A stretch of DNA of 64,000 nucleotides from [Phialemoniopsis] sp. UDSM-2020 (taxonomy: Eukaryota > Ascomycota > Sordariomycetes > Thyridiales > Thyridiaceae), in the NCBI GenBank assembly GCA_018873225.1, contig JAEILZ010000002.1:4278001-4342000 (forward strand), read 5' to 3'. The notes below the pieces were generated by a model, which ran no database searches, was not told the origin of the DNA, and saw only the letters and a list, made by a program, of their open reading frames with translations. The position numbers and the translations under genes are program-made. Below, piece by piece: positions 46,201-57,451 of the stretch (position 1 is its first letter; each line of letters begins with the position of its first letter).

Positions 46201-47002
46201 CGATTTGGACGGCAATGCATTTCAGACCCAAGCAGTGCTCGTTGCCGCGGATCAAATACTCAAGTATAGCGATTTGGCCAAGCTTAGACTGCTCTGGACG
46301 AGCGCAGTTGGTCATCACATTCATACCATCGACTTCTTCCAGTCCGTTCTAAGACAGTGGTCGAGAAGTTCTTCTGAGCAACATCGCCGGGGATGGGAGA
46401 TCGTGTTCAGCTTCCTCGATGATATATACGAGAAAATGGTCACGGAGCAATGGGGCAGCACGCTCCTGCGTCTGGCCGTCTCGACGGGCTGTATGCCAGT
46501 CGTTCAGCGGCTGATAAACGCAGCACGACAATCGTCGCAGCTCGAAGCTGAGCTGTTCAGTCTGTCTCAGACTGACCAAGGGTTGATTGGAGCGGCTGTT
46601 CTAGGCAACCACGTTGAGGTGGTAGAATATTTGCTGAAGCACCGGGGTACTGAGGCGCACCTTCAATGCCGCAACGCGAGGGGAGAGAACGTCCTGCATC
46701 TGGCATCCCGGCACTGCAACCCTGCCATGTTCCGACAGCTCGTGCCTCTTTTAACAGACGGTATTTATCAGCAGGACAAACAGGGTGACACTGTTCTCAT
46801 ACGAATCGTTGTGAGTGCCTCGCCCGCGCAGAACCGGCTAGACTCGGCGCGGGTTCTTCTATCAGAACTTGACGCCCGTGCGACTGGCAAGGACGAACGT
46901 TTTCTGAAAGAGTTGCAAGACGCTTTGTGCATGGCTACACAGCTTGACGATCCAGATATGTGCCGCCTGCTTAGCAGTATGCAAGGCTTGCTAGTACCTT
47001 GA
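43202..47002 (+). CDS. Goodbye-NACHT-ankyrin NLR-like (STAND) protein
   Basis: Five exons (43202-43371, 43422-43890, 43952-44080, 44130-44355, 44421-47002) give 1191 aa. The N-terminal 55 residues are Arg/Ser-rich. Residues about 118-240 (LWTAAYRDAVDSLGKD through TATVFGVVKGVTALAIS) fit the fungal STAND N-terminal Goodbye domain, followed by a helical region to about 330. The NACHT domain has Walker A GDMGSGKS at 397-404 and Walker B FVIDGLDECD at about 500-509. The C-terminus carries ankyrin-like repeats (LIGAAVLGNHVEVVEYLL, GENVLHLASRH, DTVLIRIVVSAS). Such proteins are candidate non-self or danger receptors that trigger a cell-death or defence response; that role is family knowledge. The 50 bp first intron and the last acceptor are the least certain joins. 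Confidence 0.88.
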
Positions 47003-47714
47003 TCACGACGAGCTACGTGTAAGTCGCGCCTGGTCACATGCAGCCAATGTACTGTCTGGTTTCCTGGCACCGTTCTACCAGGTATAGACAACAGAGACGA
47101 CGAAGAAGCAAGGAAGTGAAAGGAATCCGCTGCGATTCATGACCTCTTGTTTTCTAGGTGTTAATAAAATCTTATAGCTTGTTGGCCCTTTCTACTTTGT
47201 TGTGGGATCGCTAAACATTTCGAACCCTCTTGGAGAGCTGTACCCGCGACCGTCTATGAAATACCTGTCCGTCTCAAGTTCAACCATGCTTGATCGTGAA
47301 CCGCGTGCGATCCTCTCCTGAATCCGACATAGTCCACACACTATCTAGGCCGCATAAGCCATTCCCTCAATCGAGAGGTGATCCTCCTTGCCGTTGCACT
47401 GACGACGTTGCTATCGAAAGGAATTGCCCAGGTTGCCCATCATAAACCGAAATTTCAATGCGTGTCCCGAGTCCTTTCGATCACCGACACCCGGCGGCTC
47501 TCTTGTAGGGCGGTGTAAGACATCCGCGCAATAGCGAGAGACTTCCTTGAGCTGTACGCTCGACATGGCTTCCTCTCCTCGTCGCCGCGCCAAACCCCAT
47601 CGCAATACCATACAATTCGAAGTCCTCTATGTTATGCTGGGACTCTACTCAGAATGACCTAGAGAGGCAGAAGTTGTCAAACTGAAGAGTTTGCCAAACG
47701 CCCTGACCCATCGT
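47003..47714. other. Convergent intergenic region, 0.7 kb
   Basis: Lies between the NLR and F-box-like stop codons. Only 3' UTR sequence is expected; nothing else is recognised. Confidence 0.5.
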
Positions 47715-48359
47715 TCATCGGCCAGGCGAGACGATCCAGTCAAAGCTACGCATCATGTCTGCTACCTCTGGCGCTAGGGGACCGTTATAGAGTTTCACAT
47801 GGATATGACGAAGCGAAGGGATGCTTCTTAGCCAGGCGTCCACTTGCGACAATATTTCTCGAACGGACTGGGTGTTTTTCTTGTCGTGGCTTGCCGTGAC
47901 GAGTCCCCGAGAATTCTGGCCGTACATGAACATCTCGAGCGTTGTCAGCTTCGAGCACCTTTTTTGGAGAAGACTCAGTACGCTCGAGTCATCTTCTTGA
48001 AGTGCAGCACCCTCTGCTATAGGGAAGTTGATGCATATGGATGACAGAGAGCTTGAGTTCTTTGATCCAACAAGGTCAAGGAAAGACTGTAGAAGGTTGG
48101 ACTGGTTCCGAGCGGTATCAACCAAGACGAACTGATGCGACCCGTATAGCACTTCGCTGGCCTCAGAGTACAATTGCCGGTTGGCACGCAGCAGTGCCAG
48201 CCATCGAGCTGGTCTCCCCGGTGCGAACAGCTCGATCTTGTCGGAACTGCCCTCTGTGAAAAGGTAGAGAGGGTGTGAAATAACAAGCACTCTTCGGTAG
48301 ATATCACGGCGGACCTTGGGAGGCAAGCTGAGGAGCCCACTTGCCTCGGAAGACTCCAT
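47715..48359 (-). CDS. F-box-like/DUF7730-type small protein
   Basis: An intronless 214 aa protein. The N-terminal LLSLPPKVRRDIYRRVL is the fungal LPxEIRxxIYxxxL motif found in large families of F-box-like proteins. It is followed by LLRANRQLYSEASEVLYGSHQFVL, which is equally typical, and a leucine-rich C-terminal half. Members of this family are numerous in Pezizomycotina and mostly uncharacterised; a substrate-adaptor role in ubiquitination is guessed from the F-box resemblance. It is shorter than many relatives (300-500 aa) but appears complete, with its own start and stop. It converges on the NLR gene with a 712 bp gap. Confidence 0.8.
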   Translation of the reverse strand: MESSEASGLLSLPPKVRRDIYRRVLVISHPLYLFTEGSSDKIELFAPGRPARWLALLRANRQLYSEASEVLYGSHQFVLVDTARNQSNLLQSFLDLVGSKNSSSLSSICINFPIAEGAALQEDDSSVLSLLQKRCSKLTTLEMFMYGQNSRGLVTASHDKKNTQSVREILSQVDAWLRSIPSLRHIHVKLYNGPLAPEVADMMRSFDWIVSPGR

Positions 48360-49431
48360 AGCACGCTTCTGAAGGTGATCGTAGTCGGTGAGGTGATTGA
48401 ACGTCCAATGGCCTAGTGGTGATCTTGAAGCTAATGAGCTAGATCATGGTCCAAGGGTTTGATGGCTCGTAGTCTCCTTGGCGCACCAGGGAAGAGAAAA
48501 AAAAAGGCGACAAGCACCCCGCTATCACGTGCCATTACAACGTAAGGCCCGGTAGCACAATAACCCCACCATGTGCCAACTCCGGATTTAATGGCCTCCT
48601 CTCCCGCCACGCGCGCATCTTCACAGGGACAAGTCCATACCATAGTCAGCTGTAACCGCTTCGTAATCGAGCCGTCTTTTATACAAACTTAAAGAGCATT
48701 GCGTGGGACTGACAAATCTTTGGTCCATCTCAGGCAAGGGTTTTGCGCTGGCTCCTTGTGTTCTTTTCGTTCCAACAGTCGAACACATCACCAAAATCAT
48801 CACCAAAAGCCGGCATTCTGCTACCATAGTCATGCTAGACCGGGGCCTTACACCGTAGTCAAGCAGTTGGTTCTTCCATACTTCACATCACGCATCATAA
48901 CAACTTACAAAGCGATGGAGCCAGAAATTCTCACAAATATACTGCCAGAGATGACCTGAATGCCTGTGTATTGAAGGCCGCTGGCAAAGAATTACTTTCA
49001 CAAAGACTAATTTGATCTGTCAAATCCATGCTCTAGTCCCAGACCCAGATGGAAAGCTCGGTTAAAAGGTGCATGGACGCATCGCGGGGTCAAGGGGTAT
49101 TGTGCATCTGCAATAATACTACCCCAGATTAAGGTCCGATCATGGCCAGGATCAGCCTCCGACCTGGCCAACCACATGCCGGCCTCAAATGAACCGTCTG
49201 ACATCCTGAAGAGCTTTCCAGCCAATATGCCGGTGGTTCTTATTGTCCTCATGGAAGCGTCCATGGAAGACCCATCGAGCCGGCTGATTGAAAGGTCTGG
49301 TTCCGTGCTTACGTGTGGGAATAAATACATTGTCTTTACACGTTCGTACTTAAAAGACGCCATGGCTCGAGTCCCCGTTCCCGGTTCGTGCCGGCTTGGT
49401 CCCTTTCTCCAGGTACAGTCTAGTGGCAAGC
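48360..49431. promoter_or_regulatory. Divergent promoter region, F-box-like/GMC oxidoreductase
   Basis: About 1.07 kb between divergent starts. An A-rich run is at about 48496-48505. A 14-codon frame beginning MEPEILTNILPEM at 48915 resembles the start of an F-box-like protein but stops at once. No full gene is present. Confidence 0.5.
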
Positions 49432-51674
49432 ATGCGGTTCTCCAATACCATATTCGTGCTGTTCTCGGTGACGTCGGTGGTTGCTCTCCCTGCAGCGCGC
49501 GACAAAGTCAAGAGACGAGCGTCTGAACTTCGCGAGAGCTACGACTTTATCGTCGCCGGGGGCGGGACTGCAGGTCTCACCGTTGCCGACCGGCTCAGTG
49601 AAGCCTTCCCAGATAGTAAGCTCTATGTTGTGCACCAAATTGTGAAGCACAGTTGGTAACCTTTCTAGAAAATGTACTTGTTGTCGAGTACGGGGCCTAC
49701 CAGTATGCCCCGGCGGTGTTCGAGCCTGCTGGAACACCTGTTGCACCGGCGAGATGGCAGTATTCCACGCTGCCCATTCCGGAGTTCAAGAACAGAACTG
49801 CCAGCCTAGCATCTGGCCAGGTGAGTCATTCGCCTTGGATGTACGAGGCTTGTGCGGGATGGAAAGTCACTAACACTCAACAACAGTCTGTCGGTGGTAG
49901 CTCTTGCATTAACGGGCAATTCTTTGACCGGGGAGCAGCGACCGACTACGATAACTGGCATGCTGCGGGTAGCCCCGACTTTGACGATCAACCAGAGTCC
50001 TGGGACTGGAAGGGGATACTGCCTTTCTTCAAAAAGGTACGCCGGGATCTGAGCAACTGACATTCAACTCGTTTCTGACTACACTGCAGAGTGTCACTTT
50101 CACCGAGCCTAGTGCAGATGATGCAAAGGCATACGGCTACACCTGGGATGTTGAAGGCGCCTTCGGCGGCAAAGGGGCAATTAACTCGAGCTACCCACCG
50201 TTCCAATGGCCTATCCAGAGTAAGCAACGGCTTGCCTGTACGGCTCGGGTTTGTGACTAACCAAAAGTACGCTTAGAATTTGCAGAGCAAGCCTTCAAGG
50301 AAATAGGCCTCAAAAATGTCAAGGAGTGCGCAGGCGGAGACAAGGTCGGTATCTGCTGGGTTCCTACATCGCAGGATCCCACTACGGCAGAACGCTCGCA
50401 TGCTGGAACCGGCCACTACAAGAACGTTATCGACAGCAGGAAGAACTACGATCTTTTGGAGAAGCACAAGGTGACTAGGGTGATCTACCCCAAGGACTCT
50501 GACCTCAAGGGAGCTCCCAAAGTCGAGATCAAGTCTCTGGTCGACGGCGAGGTCGCAGTAATCTCGGCAAAGAACGAGGTAGTCATCTCGGCCGGCGCGA
50601 TCCACAGCCCTCAGATATTACAACGAAGTGGCATCGGCCCTGCTAGTCTACTCAAGGAGGCCGGGATTGACATGGTCCTCGATCTGCCTGGCGTCGGATA
50701 CAACTTCCATGACCATGGCGGTGGCGCCGGCGTCTCGGTTACACGTAAGTTCCATCCATGTGACAATGACGACTGCGTACATATTCTTGCTTACTCGCCA
50801 CTGCAGTCAATAAGACGGTCACACCCAATCAAGGCATGCTCTACAGCAACAAGACCTTTGAGGCCGAGGCACTCGAGTTGTACGAACAGCGCCCAGCCAA
50901 AGGTCCCTTTACCCTCGCCATGGGTAACAGTGCCATCTACGTCGATCTTCCCAGCATCACTGACGACTACAAGACGATCGTCTCTGCAGTCGAAGAGCAG
51001 ATTGCGTCTGGCAAGTTCTCCGAATATCTCCCCGAGTCGACCTCCCCGGAGGTAATCGCCGGCTACGCGCATCAGCTACGCATCTTGGCCCGCTCCTTTG
51101 CAGATCCGGCGGCGCCTGTGATGGAAGCCCCCTTTGGGTCCGGCCCTGCTGGTGGTGGGTTCCATCTGAAGCCGGTGAGCCGTGGTACAGTACTGCTCAA
51201 CACGAGCAATCCCGATGGCGAGCCGGTGATTGACTACCGCTCCTGCTCCAACCCCGTCGACTGGGACATCATGGCGAGCTTTGTCGGCTACTTCCGACGC
51301 TACTCACAAACGCCCACGATGCTGAGTCTGGGCGCGCGAGAGGTGTACCCAGGCGTCAACGTGACAAGCCGTGATGCCATCGTAGATTATCTGCGCGGTA
51401 CTGTCACGGCGTCGTTCCAGCACCCATGCTGCACAGTCGCTATGATGGCGAAGAACAAAGGCGGTGTTGTCGGCCCCGATGTACGAGTGCACGGCACAGG
51501 AGCTTTGAGTGTCGTGGACGCCAGCATCTTCCCCCTGATTCCAGGTACTCATACTAGTGCAACAGTCTACGCCGTGGCCGAGAAGGTATGTCAAAACCTC
51601 TGTGACGAAGCATGCCCCTAAGCTAAACATACTTTCAGGCCGCCGATATCATCATCCGAAGATGGAAGGAATAG
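49432..51674 (+). CDS. Secreted GMC oxidoreductase (AA3-type, FAD-dependent)
   Basis: Seven exons (49432-49615, 49669-49820, 49887-50036, 50090-50219, 50277-50744, 50807-51585, 51639-51674) give 632 aa. A signal peptide ([20 protein letters not shown]) is followed by the FAD motif [15 protein letters not shown] at 41-55, [12 protein letters not shown] (GMC signature 1 region), [18 protein letters not shown] (signature 2), and the active-site [11 protein letters not shown] plus [19 protein letters not shown] with the two catalytic histidines. The family oxidises alcohols or sugars, passing electrons to oxygen or quinones; glucose, aryl-alcohol or choline-type substrates are all possible. The last exon codes for just 11 residues. 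Several N-glycosylation sites fit secretion. Confidence 0.93.
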
Positions 51675-52021
51675 GTCTCGCAAAATGGGGTTAGTTCTTG
51701 GCAATGATGAGAAGATGATCCTTGTGGCGTGGGAATCATAACGTAACTGTTGCAATGAACAATCTAAAGTAGCGGCTTGGCTGGCAGTATATGTACCGGC
51801 TGTATTGATGCTTGTCAAATCCATCTGCCGGTGCCGTTATCTGCCTCCGAAATTAACGATCCGGATAATTGCTAGATATGGAAGTACGTACGAGCTGGCT
51901 TATCAGCCTGGGTGCCTTTAAAATGAAAAGTGTGTGATGGTCACTATGCGAGCACCCGAGCTCCTCTCCTCAAGCCATCGCTCTGTGTCAAGACGTGCTA
52001 GGTTGCGAACAATCACTAGAG
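51675..52021. other. Intergenic spacer
   Basis: A 347 bp gap between same-strand genes. It holds a 3' UTR and the promoter of the small secreted protein. Nothing else is seen. Confidence 0.5.
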
Positions 52022-52535
52022 ATGAAGCTACTACGGTGGTCGGTGCCGTTGGCCATCATTCAGACATTCGGTCACGCAGCACCCACGGCAGACTGCGACA
52101 AGATCCCGGACTGGACCTTTAAAGACCTCAAGTGGCACACATTGGACACGGTCGGACAGAACGGCACCGCTTCATTCACGCTGATCAACAGCGTGACCGA
52201 GAAGGCCGCTGATCTGAAGTGCTCGCTCGTGGCCAACTATCGCTGCCAAATCAAAGCCGACGATGCTACTGAAATAACGCTCCAAGCGCAAAATGGAATC
52301 CTCTACGTCTGGATCAGTCAAGATCTGGCGTGCGGCGATGCATCAGTGTAAGTTGTCAAGCTCAGTCCTTGCTATAGGTGCTTGAAACGTATCGTTCGGT
52401 CTGAATGTCTAACATTGGTCTTGTAGCAAACATATTGGAGGCTCGACAGATCTGGACATGAACTGCGATATTGTGCAGCATGAAGACATTACTTGCACGG
52501 CTGAAGAGGGTACTATCAAGGGAAGCGTTGAATGA
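52022..52535 (+). CDS. Small secreted cysteine-containing protein
   Basis: Two exons (52022-52347, 52427-52535; 79 bp intron with GTAAGT donor) give 144 aa. Signal peptide: MKLLRWSVPLAIIQTFGHAA. The mature part of about 124 residues has six cysteines (ADCDK, LKCSL, YRCQI, LACGD, MNCDI, ITCTA), enough for three disulphides, and one NGT glycosylation site. No enzyme motif is recognised. The beta-strand-like alternation (FTLINS, EITLQAQNGILYVWIS) suggests a compact beta fold. It looks like a candidate effector or surface protein, but the function is unknown. It lies between the GMC oxidase and the DHA2 exporter on the same strand. Confidence 0.82.
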
Positions 52536-53023
52536 CGAGGTCTCAGCTCGGCGTGAGCGATTAGTCGTTGACGAATGGGCTTGTGTATCTGCGGGATATG
52601 CGGGATCGCGATGTAGGAAGAGCGTTTATGCCACGAGAATCAGGTTCAGATCACCACCAGTACATTGTCCGAGTTGTCACCGATGTAGGGATCGGGGTCA
52701 TCTTACGATGTCGCGGATCACCTCTCCGAGAGATATTGCGAGTGCCGTTCCGATGTCGCAAAAGGCATGTTCCTGCACGAACAACGTGTACTGCATTCAC
52801 TCTTGTTGTATCGACAAATACCCGTCGCTTGATCTGCCTTAGCGTCCTGCTTAAACGTGCCTACGATCACAGTCGTCATGGGTGGTGGGGACATTTGCGG
52901 GAACCGTGAGAATTTTGAAGTGGGATGATGTGCTCGCTTGAAAGAGATGATCGCCGTGTTTTCTGCTCTCAGATCCGACTTTCCCTTTCAACCTATGTCC
53001 TACAAGTGCAGTCCCTTTTGAAC
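52536..53023. other. Intergenic spacer with exporter promoter
   Basis: A 488 bp gap. Overlapping frames here are not supported by domains. The exporter frame is open for 33 codons upstream of the chosen start, so part of this may be 5' UTR or N-terminus. Confidence 0.45.
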
Positions 53024-54941
53024 ATGCCAAGCACAGATACTCTCCAGCCTCGCAACGAGGATGCCATTGAAGTAGAGGATGATGTCACGCTCGGGCGTCG
53101 TACTTCTGCTCTTGAAGAGATTCCCACGCTAGTTCCCCCGCCAGGACTCGGCGTGCCTTTCACCCGTCGTAAGAGCACCGCGTCCCGAGCTCCGGATGGC
53201 GAGCTTGAGGACCTCGCACCCCTCGTAAGGGCAGCCTCAGCCATCAGTACTCGGCCCCATGATGACCCGGTAGCCACGGGTGAGCTGTCGGAACTTTCGG
53301 CGATCCGCAGACCTGACCCTCTTCGGCTGGGCCCCGAAAACACAGTCCACGAGGTCCCGGCCATCCCTGAGTCAGCACAAACAACACGACCGCCATCACC
53401 GACAGAGACAGCTCATGCCACGGCAGAGGACTTCGAGACTGGAGTCAACCGCGCATATCCAGATGTTGGCAACATCGCTTCCTGGCGTGGAGCGATGATC
53501 CTGCTCTGCACTTGCGGCGCTCAACTGATGGACAATGTCTTCATGACGAGCATCAACATCGCCTTGCCGGCCATCCAGCGAGACTTTAACGTCCCGAGTG
53601 GCGATCTCCAGTGGCTCATTTCCGCTTACACCTTGACCTTTGGTGGCTTCCTGCTCCTCTCTGGTGTTCTTGCCGACAGATACGGCCGTCGTCTGATCTT
53701 TTGCTCGGGCATGGCTCTGCTGAGTGCGTGGACGCTAGCGGACGGTCTCGCAACGAGTTTCATCCAGCTCGCCATCTTTCGCGCCTTACAAGGGATTGGA
53801 GCTGCCATGACAGTCCCCGCAGCTGTCGGTATCATCAGCAACTACTTCGTGGCGAAGGACAGGACGATGGCACTCGCCATCTTTGGCGCTGCAGGAGCCG
53901 TGGGATTCTGCCTAGGACTCATCTTTGGAGGCTTTCTGACATCCTCACTTGGCTGGCGCTACGTATTCTACACTTCAATGTCTGTCACAACTGTGCTTGG
54001 CGGACTCGGCTGGTGCATGCTTCCCAAGGACCGGAGCGACGGATTGTCGAGGCCCAAGCTCGATTTTGCTGGCGCAAGCCTGTCCACTGCGGGCCTGATT
54101 CTCTTGAGCTTTGTCTTGTCCAGTGGTGGCGAGTACGGCTGGGGCAAGGCCTTCATCATAGTGCTGCTAGTGCTGAGCGTTGCGATGATCGCCCTCTTCA
54201 CTTTGGTCGAAAAGAAGGTCGCGAACCCAATCATGCCTTTGTCCCTCTGGAAATTGGACAACTTTGCAGCCCTCTGGGTCGGCGGTTTTGGTATGTAATT
54301 TCAATGCCCTGCATAAACTGTCGGTTCGACTTGCTGCATGTACTAATATTACGACTGTAGTCTCGTACGGCGGCTACCAAGTCACTATCTACTACACAAC
54401 CCTGATCGCCCAAGAGATCAACCAGCTCAGCGCCGGCCAGACAGCCCTTCGCTTCCTGCCCATGGGCGCCCTGGGCTTCATCACCAGCCTCGCTATGTCG
54501 CGCATGCTCGAGCTTTTCGACACCAAGCTCCTGCTGGTTGTCGGCATGGCCATCTGTGCCATCGCACCTATCCCCTCCGCGCTGATTCGTGACGGCGACA
54601 TCGGCTTCTGGAGCCACGTCTTCCCCACCACCGTCGTCGGCGTCGCTGGCATCTCGATTGTGTACAGCACCATCACCGTCGTCCTACTGGAGTCTGCACC
54701 CGTCAATGTCAAGAGCCTCTGCGGCGGCATGATCAACACAGCATTCCAGATCGGCAGCGGTGTCGGCCTCGCGCTGGCCAGCGCCGTGGTGCAGGCGGTT
54801 GAGACGAGTAAGGGCCACGGGAGGTTGCAGCAGTACGGCACTGGGCTCTGGTGTTGTGTTGGGCTAGCGGGCGTTGGGGTGCTGAGCGCTGCAGGCGTCA
54901 AGAGTGTCGGCCGTCTTCATAGCGTTGCGGCTGCTCACTGA
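53024..54941 (+). CDS. MFS drug:H+ antiporter, DHA2 (14-TM) family
   Basis: Two exons (53024-54290, 54361-54941; 70 bp intron) give 615 aa. A long polar N-terminus of about 150 residues (disordered, Pro/Thr/Glu-rich) precedes the membrane domain. DHA2 features include LDNVFMTSINIALPAIQRDF-like motif D1 (reading LMDNVFMTSINIALPAI here), GFLLLSGVLADRYGRRLIF (motif A), and IFRALQGIGAAMTVPAAVGII with GFCLGLIFGGFLTSSLGWRY (motif C). About 14 membrane segments are countable. Such proteins export drugs, toxins or metabolites at the plasma membrane. I chose MPSTDTLQ as start because the 33 upstream residues (from ATG 52925) look unlike a family N-terminus. It is convergent with the xylanase. Confidence 0.92.
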
Positions 54942-55137
54942 TATCTTCCAGGGGGACTACACCGTTGCAAGACATGATCTGGGGAAGGGGACTTTGCAAG
55001 AAAACCCATTGAATATGCAGATGTTCCATGGGCACTTGACATAGATAGATACAACGACAACTAATCGATAATAATATTTCGATGATCTCTGATGCTCAAT
55101 AACTGCCGCATCGCCCTTGCTGTTGTAGAGGTGACAC

Positions 55138-56234
<1,097 letters not shown>

Positions 56235-56265
56235 CTAATATCAAGGCCTCGAGAGGAGCGGCTGC

Positions 56266-56272
56266 CTTTATA
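56266..56272 (-). promoter_or_regulatory. TATA-box candidate for xylanase
   Basis: TATAAAG on the minus strand 80 bp upstream of the xylanase ATG, a strong core-promoter candidate. Confidence 0.55.
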
Positions 56273-56772
56273 GACATGTTTTACAGGGCATCGCTACATC
56301 TGATGTTACGACGATTCCTGGTCGAGCTCGCCACCAAGAACAACCTCCACTACGTGGTAAGACACTACATATTGGTTAACCCATGTTTGCATCGCCAAGG
56401 CTTTCAGACAATGTCCCAGATCCCCGTTCGGCTTGAGATCAAACTCTTGTGCATCTGGTCACGATGTCAGCTCCGAGCTCGAAATGGATGGCAACCGGTC
56501 GAAGGGGTCAATGAACGGTTACATCGTCGGATTTCACTAGTCAGATCAGTGCCTAGCCCAAGATCGGGCGAGAACGACAGCATGGCGACAGAGGCTTCTG
56601 GTCGACGCGCGGAATGGTACGCTAGCATTGCGATGCGACCTTGGCCCAGAACCTGGTTGCTGGTTTGACAGTATTTGCCGTCTTGGCCAATTACAACAGA
56701 CGGCATGAAGGTGGGGAAGCGAGGCTCAAGGGGCGCTCGTGAGGAGTAGGATGGGGAACAATTCAGCCGGCC

Positions 56773-56779
56773 GGCTAAA
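56773..56779 (+). promoter_or_regulatory. XlnR/Xyr1-type site GGCTAAA
   Basis: An exact match to the known xylanolytic activator consensus, 587 bp upstream of the GH11 start. A CreA-like GTGGGG lies 57 bp nearer the gene (56711-56716). Single short matches occur by chance, so this is suggestive only. Confidence 0.35.
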
Positions 56780-57451
56780 ATGCCTTTCACGCCCTCGTGG
56801 TCCGTAGCCGATGTCAGGTTGGGGTAGCTCTAGACCTCCTGAAATGTAAGTCGACGGGGATGACCGTTGGATACAGACTGCAAGAAGCTGGAGGATGTTG
56901 TACAGCTCCGAGATTCCATGCCTTCAACAAGACTAGCTTCCGGATGACACGGACATGGATGCCGAGCTTCGCAAGGTGTTGCCATCAAAGATATGAGTAC
57001 GACGGCTGGCATGTGCGGCTTGGCATAGGTGATGGAGGTGTGGAAAGAGACCGCATGTGTAGAATCAATCGGTAGACACCATGCCTGAGGCACAACCTTA
57101 CGAGGAGATATGATTCTTTGTGCACACCTAAGCAAGTATATTTCATGGGACTGAAAGCCGACTAGGTATGATCTAACCATGAATGTTCTGATGACGGCAC
57201 AATAGGCAATAGTCGCCTTGGTCAGAGCACTCAAGTACATACTGTACGAATTATCCTGAGCCAGACTAGCCCTACTGGCAGCAGGGTATATCAGATCCAG
57301 GGGTGAAGTCGCGCAGCCGACCCGGTTTCGAGGCATGCCTCTCGAGATCGGGGATCGAGCGCCAGTCAATCGATTATTCCCTGCATAAGGATCCATAATT
57401 AGAACCTGCTCCAGGATCTAATGCTTAGGGAGGGCAGAGGATGCATCTTGC

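Noticed and set aside
52925..53023. Upstream in-frame ATG for the DHA2 exporter
   Set aside because: The extra 33 residues look unlike a family N-terminus; it is kept as an alternative only.
56830..57396. 188-codon minus-strand frame between xylanase and sugar transporter
   Set aside because: No domain or signal peptide, starts and stops without context, and base composition is non-coding.
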